In this document: positions 57,151 to 64,000 of the stretch, one piece after another
Numbering within the stretch: the stretch's first letter is position 1
How the letters are laid out: each line of letters begins with the position of its first letter
DNA from: Carya illinoinensis
Lineage: Eukaryota > Streptophyta > Magnoliopsida > Fagales > Juglandaceae
NCBI RefSeq assembly: GCF_018687715.1
Contig: NC_056762.1
Location: forward strand, 28,561,864-28,625,863
Length of the DNA stretch: 64,000 nt
Reading direction: 5' to 3'
Notes under the pieces: model-generated
Seen by the model: only the letters and a program-made list of their open reading frames with translations
Told to the model about the DNA's origin: nothing
The model's database searches: none
Made by a program: the position numbers and the translations under genes

Positions 57151-57779
57151 GTGAAACTTTCACCTCACTCTCTCAAGAAAAAAGGACCTCCCTGATCCAC
57201 CAATCAATTCTTTAACCTATTGTTTGATTAAATCTTGAGTCTTGGTCATGATATGATTAATATGGTGCTATGACCTAGCTAGGATTCAATTATGATGATC
57301 TTAGGTGTGTTATTTCAAGAAAATTGGCATGCTATGTAAGGATTTGTCAAATTATTTTAGAACAAAGAACAAGCATGTTTCAATTTTAGGGTTTTGTGTG
57401 TGATCCAAATTCTATCTCTTTGATATCATGAATTTATTGTTTAGGATTATGTAATACCATATAGAAATGAATACTTCGCATGTTAGAAATTAGGATTAGT
57501 GGTTCGTTGAAGTTCTTAATGTTCATTTGCAAGAGAAAAGTTAAGAACACCTTGGTAGGGTTTCGGGTTGCAAGGTTAGTATTGTATTTCTATTTGTTTG
57601 TTTATATGATGAAAATATGATCATGAAGTATATGAATCTAGTGACTTAACATGTTACTAAGCTCCAGTTTAAAAGGTGATTAAGTGCTAAATTCGGATTA
57701 AGTCTTTAATAGTGCAAGTAGGATAAAAAATCACAAAAAGTGAAAGTTAGGGTTTTTGGGGTCTCAGCCTTGATGGGTT

Positions 57780-58510
57780 TCTCATAGGAGATGCATGTAC
57801 ACTCCGACTTTATTAGAGGTCGGATTCAACCACCAAATCTAAATCTGATTCACATAGTCTCCAATTTGATTTCGACTCCGATTTGTCGAAGCATAGACAG
57901 ATTTGAGCTTTTTTTCTTAGCCCATTTGAAGTTCCAATTTGACAATCTTGGGCTCTCACTAATCGGATTTTGGCTTCTAAATTTCAGTTTTTTGTAAATA
58001 TTTTTTAATTTCAATTTTATTAAAATATAACCAAAATTGAAAAAAAAAATCGTTGTAAAAATTAATGTTATTATACATTAGTACTATATGTTATTATATG
58101 TTAATGTTTATACATTAGTATTACATGTTACTATACAATACTAGTACATGTTATTATATTTTAGTTATTATATAATTAGTATTACATGTTATTATACATT
58201 AGTGTTTATACATTAGTTGTTAATGTACATTAGTGTTACAGGTAGTAATAGTTAATAGTATGGTGTTTACATATACTAAACTATTATTAGTCAATTTAGT
58301 CTATTTATATTATAGTATATAAACATATTATTTTATAATAATTTGCTCATACTAGTATATTATTGAATTTAATTAACTATATAATTTATAGTTATATAAA
58401 ATATATATTATGAATATATAAAAGATACATATATTTTTATAAAATATGTACAATATCGGAATTAGATTCGAAATCGGACAATTGGAGTCGGAGTTGGATT
58501 TTCATATTTT
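57780..58510. mobile_element. Non-autonomous element with TCGGA-rich inverted ends
   Basis: The left part has TCTCCAATTTGATTTCGACTC and AGGTCGGATTCAA. The right part has ATCGGACAATTGGAGTCGG, roughly complementary. The middle (58,060-58,270) is AT-rich with repeated TTATTATACATTAGT units. No ORF. Boundaries are approximate. Confidence 0.4.
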
Positions 58511-58999
58511 TGCTTAGCCTTAGATGTATGATTTATTAATTTCTAAATTCAAAAATGAATTTAGAATAGAAAATACATGAGAATTTGTAAAGTTTTGTAA
58601 ATTAGGAGCCCAATTGCAATTATTGAAAGTTTAGGAATTTATTTGCAAGTCCCAAAGGGTTAATGGGCAATTGTGTAAATAGTGCTCAAGGAGCATTAGA
58701 TTCTAATATTTTATTAGTTAATGAGATTTCCTAATCTTAGTATATCTCTTGTTTCAGCCTGCTAAATTTTTAAACGCAATGATTTCTGTAAGTTACTTAC
58801 TCTTAGTGTATGATAGTATGCTAGATAGTAAATTTCATACAAGTGAACCATGTTTTACCTAATCTCTTGTTATTATTATAGTAATTATGTTATGCCATGA
58901 TGTCATTTGTCACAAATATGAATACCTATCATATAGCACAAACATAGGTCATGAAGCATATGAGCCTGTCATGAATTTTGAGTCAAGCATGAAAAGTTA

Positions 59000-59365
59000 A
59001 AGTCTCATTTGGATGTTGAGATGATCTCATCTTATTTGTTCTCATCTCATCTCAAAATTTAAACATCACTCACATATAAATACTTTTCAATCTCAAATCT
59101 TAACTTTTTCATTTAATCATTACAACTTTCTCTAACTTTCAAATAAAATACAAAAAATAATTCATCTTTTTCAAATTTTAAAACAAAAATACTATTAAAA
59201 AATCATATTTTAACATTATTTTAATTTTATAATATTTTTATTTAACTTTTTTCTCTCATTTTCCAAAACCACGTATAAGATTTTAATTTAAATCATTTCA
59301 CTACTATTTACAAACTATTTTACTACTATTCATATATTTCTCATCTCATCTCATCTCCAAAATGT
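59000..59365. mobile_element. MITE-like repeat, family B copy 5
   Basis: Starts TTTGGATGTTGAGATGATCT, has CATTACAACTTTCTCTAACT in the first half, and ends with CACTACTATTTACAAACTAT and CTCATCTCATCTCATC. It is the clearest copy alongside 8,165-8,530, in the same orientation. Confidence 0.6.
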
Positions 59366-62300
59366 TAAGATGGGGGATTATTCTAGTGGAATTCTACTGT
59401 CTGCTCTAGAGTGAATAAAATGAAGTAAAATACCCTAGGTTGACAAATAATCAACGGGCTCAAATGCAATCAAAATATCATTGGAGTGAAGTCAAAAGAC
59501 ACCTAACACTGGTAGGTGCTACTAAGTCATGGTAATAGAAACATCATAAGGTAAGACTCTGATAATATACTCACAGCTAGTGGATAAACCTATGATATGA
59601 TGCAATAATCACTAGAAGCACACGGTTTGTGGGGAACTATGGAGCGTCCACCCTCTTTAAAGGCAAAAATATTAATGAATCAAATTTATTTTATGAAAAC
59701 AAGAACGTTATGAAGTATGAAAACTCTGCTATCATTGAAGTTATGTTTTGTAAAAACAAGTCCATGTCCTAATGCATACACATTATATTTATTATTATGC
59801 ATGTTTAACAAACTATTGGTAACTTAATCGTATATCTTGGTAAGATTGAAAAATCTTACCGTGGTAGTCTTAACTACTATTCTCACCCGAAATGGTAAAT
59901 GTAATATTCCCTTTTTACGTGTGTTTTTCGTTAGATTTATTTTATGATCTTGAACTTGTGCAATTTATTTTAATATACTTTACTGTTATTAATTATTGTT
60001 TTATTTTTAAATTACTTTCTAACTTAAATTATTTTATTGTTGGGTTTTAAATATTTTTTTATTAATGTTTAGTTTTTTTTTTTATTTGGCTTTTATTTAT
60101 TTCATTGTGCATTTTTACCTTGTTGGACCCCTATTTTCAGTTTGGGCTTTGTTTAGTGGGGTTTCTCTTGTTTTTGGGCCAAAATCCTTCACATTTCAGG
60201 CCCAACTTGTTACATTTGAATCTAGCCCTCTCATTTACTCCATACGGCATCGATTTGGCCGTGTGCCCTTAGGGCTTTCTTCCTTTCTTCTTTCTTCTCC
60301 CTTGTGTCGTCCCCTTCATCTCCTTTTCTCCTTCATTTTTAGTTCTTCTCCCTTTTAGCCGACAACATTCTCTTCTCTTATGCTAAGTTCCTTCCATCAT
60401 CGTCAGTCTGTTAGTTGCATTTTATTCTCTTGCATTTTGGTTCCTTGTGCTGCAAACTGAACCCTCTCTTTTATTTTTCTGCATTTTATTTCATGGGTTT
60501 CTCTCTATTGTTACAGGTCTAGCCGAGCTCCCTTGTGCACCTCCTTCCTCTTCTTTATTCCTTGTTTATTCCTTGTTAATGTGGTGTAAAATCCCTACTT
60601 TCTTCTTTGTTTTTCCATGAAATTTATGCCCTGTTTTGTACCTGAAAAACATGCTCTGTTTTTGTTCCAAACATAAAGCTTGAAGGTCAGCTTTTCCTCC
60701 CCTTTTCTCTAGTATTTTTAGTGTACTAGCTTGTGGGTTGAACCTTGAATTTTCGGGTGTTTTTCTGACTCAAACCATGCCTCTGTTTTAGACACCACGT
60801 CATGTGCTTTGAATTTGGTTTTTGGGTTGGATTTTACTTTATCATAAGCCTTATTTTTCTAGCCACAATATTCTAGTTTTATCCTAGTAAAATCAACCCT
60901 TTGTTTCCCAAAAGTATTACTCAAAATTATCTTGTTTTTGAAACCCATTTTAGTTATAAAAATTGTAATTTTTAGTGGATTATTTTCGAGTTAGCTTTTG
61001 GGAGTTAAATTGGGTGCGTGATCTTTCAGAAATATTGCATTTAAAGCGCTGTAAGTATTTTCTAAATTACCTTTAAGATTAAAATATGTTTTTGCATTAA
61101 CAAATATTCTGTGAATTGGTTGGTTATGTCGGATTGAGTCCAAAAAGTCGGGGTTCGATTGGAATGGAGAATGGAGTTGTTTGTGTGATTGGATGTTGTT
61201 AGGGTTTGCTGGATATTTTTATGTCTTGTCATATTCATTGCATGGTGCATACATGTTCTTGTTTGTAAAATGAAAACTGAATTTTTATGTGTTAAATGGA
61301 TTTTTGGGTGCATGTATATCACGACTCTAAGTCGAGATAGGGCATTTATCTCGGTAAAGCTCCTCTGATTACTTGGGAGCATAATATATTGAGTGATATT
61401 CCCTGAGTTGTCACTGGGCGACAATAGGATAGTAACGCTCTCGTACCGACTCCGTGGTCCCTCTGCCGGTGGGGGCTAAAAGATGCTTGGCTACAAACGC
61501 GCTGGGTGCGAAACTGGGCATCACTCATTACGAAATCACACACATGGTCGTTACTCATGTTGTGGCGAAGGAAGTCAGGGTGTGTAGATGGTCTCTAGGG
61601 GAGATCATGGTGCTTACGGTTAAAATTGGATATGTGGATCATTTTCTGAAAAAAAAAGATGGATTTAACATTGAGCCATTTTCTAGAAAAATTGCGGGTG
61701 TTTTAATGGATTGGATTTTTGGGCCAAATAAGATTTTTGGCATAAGTAGAAAATTACTTATTTTTGGGAAATGATGATTTTCGAATCTTATGCATCTATC
61801 ATCATGTGCATGCATATTGTTGTTGCTTGAATATATTTTTTATTTTGTGGGCTGTTTGGATTATTAGTTACCTACGGTATCGTTTGTTAGTACCGTATAT
61901 TTTGATGCAGATGATGAGAAGGTTGAACCTAAGGAAGCGACTCCGCTGGAGAAATGATTGGTGCCTTTTGCTTGTATTATCTTGGGAATTACTTTCTCGC
62001 TTTTGAAACTATGTATTTTGGTTTTTATGATATTGTTACTGGATATTTGTAACATTTTTTATATGCTTGTGTTTAAGTGAGTTTTTATTTTAAACAATTT
62101 TGGTACATAGTTGACTGACTTTAATTATCAACTGCATGGTTCTTGTTGTACAAGTGTTACATGTACACACACTTGACACTTAGCGATAGGAGCTGGGAGT
62201 GTCACAGTAAAAGTTGTATCAGCTTTAGAAGAAAGCGAGTGTGTTGGACAATTGGCTTAAGATGATTGAAGACAAGTTCACCCTTGAAGGCTGACTTGTG

Positions 62301-62569
62301 TTAATTGCCTTCTATATGGAGATGTTTAGGTGTTTGATAATGAACCTTTGAGAGTTCTTAGAGGAAGAAGAATAATCATGTTTTTAACTATGTAGCATAA
62401 AACAATATGCTAAGCTTTTTGTGGTTTATGAAGGGTTAATGTTTAGGACCCTATTGTTATTGTATGGTTGTTTAAGAGATGATATTTTGAGATTTAGTTT
62501 ATTCTAGTGCAACTTATGATTGAAGAAACAAAAATCCCGCTACAATTATTGCATATTGCTAGAAGCAAA

Positions 62570-62682
62570 CAAGGCACAGTGCATATTATTTGTCATGAGC
62601 AGGGTTATGTAACTTTATATTGTATGTCCCGACACTTCACTCTCTATCAAATCCCAAGCGGAGGTTAAGGGTGTCAAAGTAA
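62570..62682 (+). repeat. Fragment of a Gypsy LTR 3' end
   Basis: TGTAACTTTATATTGTATGT, CCCGACACTTC, ATCCCAAGCGG and GGGTGTCA follow the order of the last ~90 bp of the inner-element LTR (complement of 15,785-15,875). A second related LTR end within 500 bp of the one at 62,206. Confidence 0.5.
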
Positions 62683-62746
62683 TTCTCTAGCCTAGGAGTT
62701 AACTCATAGTCTAGCCAAAAAAATCAAGGGTTACAATGTCATACTT

Positions 62747-64000
62747 AAAGTAGATATGACTAAAGCTTTTGATAGAGTTAGATGGAACCACCTCTCTCAT
62801 GTTCTTTCTTCTTTTGGTTTTAGTGAGGTTGTCTTTTCTTTCCAAGTTTGTTTTTTGGGTCCCACCTTTCTGTCTATTTGAGCGGTTTTCAGTCTAGCTA
62901 CTTCACTTCTACTAGGGTTTAACACAAAGGGATTCCTTGTCCCATTTTTTCATCCTTAATGAAGAACCTCTCAGTAGGGATCTTCACCAACTCATCGTGG
63001 ATGGTCATATCAACCCTTATTCCTTCCCTTGGGGTTGTAGCACTCTTTCTCGTATTCTTTTTCTGATGACCTCTTAATCTTCACTAATTGTTCTAAGAAG
63101 AGCCTCACCAATCTTATGGGATTCATCACTCAATATGAAAATCATGTCTAGCTAAAAAGATTAATCACTCCAACGGTATTTTCTTATTATACAAGAATGT
63201 GCCTAGATCTCACATATACATCATTGTGAATAGCTTTAAAGAATGTTATTTCCCTACCACTTACTTGGGTGCCCCTCTCTTTTATAGGAAGATTTTGATT
63301 TTTCTATGATGCCTTTCTCTCCAAAATTTAAAAGAAAGTTGCCAAGTGGAAAGGTCATCTCTTATTTACTCGAGGTAAACTTACTCTTATAAAGTCTGTC
63401 TTATTCTCCATTCCTATTCATATTCTTTATATTCTTAACCCCCTAAAAAAGGTGATTAACTCCATTCATAAAGGGAAATAGAGGGTCACTCCAAGAAAAA
63501 ATAGATTTCTTGTAATCATGTTGACCTCTCTCATAAAGAGATTTGTGTATTAGGAACTTACATGATGTCATTAGAGTACTTCATTGTAAATTGACTTGGA
63601 GATTTCTGTGTTCCAGCCCTCCTTGGGCCCAATTCTAGCACCATGATATATGACCAACAACATCCCCTTGAGCCTTATTGGGGCTAAATCTTTTCATTCT
63701 AACTCTTGGACAGTTATTTGCAAGTTTCACCCTATTTTCATCTTGAAAGTCAATGAAATATCTATGAGGGCGATATAAACTTCTGGCATGACAATTGGGA
63801 CAATAACAACTCTTCAGCACAAAAAGGTCTCGTGGTTTACATCCTTACATTTTCTATTAAAGATGTTTGTGCAGGAAGTTAGCCAATTTTCTATGACTCA
63901 TAATCAGGTTTTGATGCTAGAGTTTTGGAAACATACTCAAGATGGCGATTTCACTTCAAAATTTGTTTGAAATACTACTCATATTTTCAAATACTACTCA
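62747..64000 (+). pseudogene. Second LINE reverse transcriptase remnant, cut by the window edge
   Basis: Opens with RT motif A, KVDMTKAFDRVRWNHL, and SSFGFSEVVF. Then, in other frames, come TQRDSLSHFFILNEEPLSR (motif B, normally RQGDPLSP), YFPTTYLGAPLF and LEFWKHTQDGDFTSKF from the region before zf-RVT. Stops are numerous. It is on the opposite strand from the L1 at 51.5-57.2 kb and differs in sequence, so it is a separate insertion. Its 3' half lies beyond the window. Confidence 0.75.

Larger units (their letters stand above)
51518..57215 (-). mobile_element. L1-type LINE, full-span but decayed
   Basis: A 13-bp direct repeat CCTATTGTTTGAT at 51,505-51,517 and 57,216-57,228 bounds 5.7 kb. 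Reading right to left: ORF1 with DUF4283 and a CCHC knuckle, then ORF2 with endonuclease, RT, zf-RVT and RNase H. This is the standard plant L1 order. The 3' end abuts the TSD with a TA repeat (51,518-51,535) rather than an A-run. Stops and frameshifts occur in every domain, so it is immobile now. Because both ends are present, the copy was probably full-length at insertion. Confidence 0.92.
57229..62206 (+). mobile_element. Degenerate Gypsy LTR-like sequence
   Basis: The stretch near 59,830-59,915 (AAATCTTACCGTGGTAGTC, CCCGAAATGGTAAATGTAAT) is homologous to the complement of the inner-element LTR near 16,190-16,255. The right end GGGAGTGTCACA at 62,206 resembles that LTR's GGGGGCGTCACA, followed by a primer-site-like TTGTATCAGCTTTAG. 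It therefore looks like a related LTR in plus orientation. The left end is not identified and there are later insertions inside (about 57,780-58,510 and 59,000-59,365). The frame at 60,065-60,358 is not a gene. Confidence 0.45.

Noticed and set aside
60065..60358. 97-codon hydrophobic frame suggesting a membrane protein
   Set aside because: It lies in T-rich LTR-like sequence, and the hydrophobicity follows from Phe/Leu codons of a pyrimidine tract.
61454..61774. 106-codon open frame
   Set aside because: It is within the degenerate LTR-like region, with no domain.

Overview
The window is nuclear DNA of a flowering plant. The evidence is one intron-split plant transcription-factor gene, very AT-rich intergenic DNA, plant-type Ty3/Gypsy, Copia, L1 and Mutator-like elements, and plant initiator-tRNA primer sites. 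The short palindromic repeat families (runs of GAGATGA/CTCATCT motifs, and AT-rich hairpins) resemble repeats I associate with woody rosids, especially Fagales such as walnut or hickory. That assignment is an impression, not a test.

There is one intact host gene: an APRR2-like (GLK2-type) pseudo-response regulator on the + strand, 42,242-48,186. It has 11 coding exons joining cleanly into a 567-residue protein. All 10 introns are GT-AG and all exon phases agree. The upstream 36.7-40.8 kb is packed with MITEs.

Layout. 1-9.7 kb: AT-rich intergenic DNA with scattered MITEs. 9.7-11.6 kb: poly(A) retroposon 1, minus strand, 12-bp target-site duplication (TSD). 13.8-15.2 kb: a GC-richer element with two direct repeats, each holding a long CT microsatellite. 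15.4-30.0 kb: a three-level nest. The outer Gypsy element (TSD CATGG) is interrupted in its left LTR by a second Gypsy-like element with ~3-kb LTRs. That element's left LTR is in turn interrupted by retroposon 2 (18-bp TSD). 31.5-32.4 kb: a Mutator-like element with a 9-bp TSD. 32.7-36.7 kb: an LTR-element remnant holding a Copia-like solo LTR. 50.5-51.3 kb: retroposon 3, minus strand, 16-bp TSD. 51.5-57.2 kb: a full-span but decayed L1 LINE, minus strand, 13-bp TSD. 57.2-62.7 kb: degenerate Gypsy LTR-like DNA. 62.7-64.0 kb: the start of a second LINE reverse transcriptase remnant, + strand, cut by the window edge.

Two things stand out as possibly undescribed. First, the three poly(A) retroposons share a 5' module: a GAGAGAAG stem-loop, then a GC-rich hairpin closed by TTCG, TACG or CTCG, with unrelated middles. 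Second, the internal domain of the inner Gypsy element carries a compact antisense transcription unit: three 43-bp repeats, a TATA box, a coiled-coil ORF with two stops, and AATAAA, just beside the polypurine tract.
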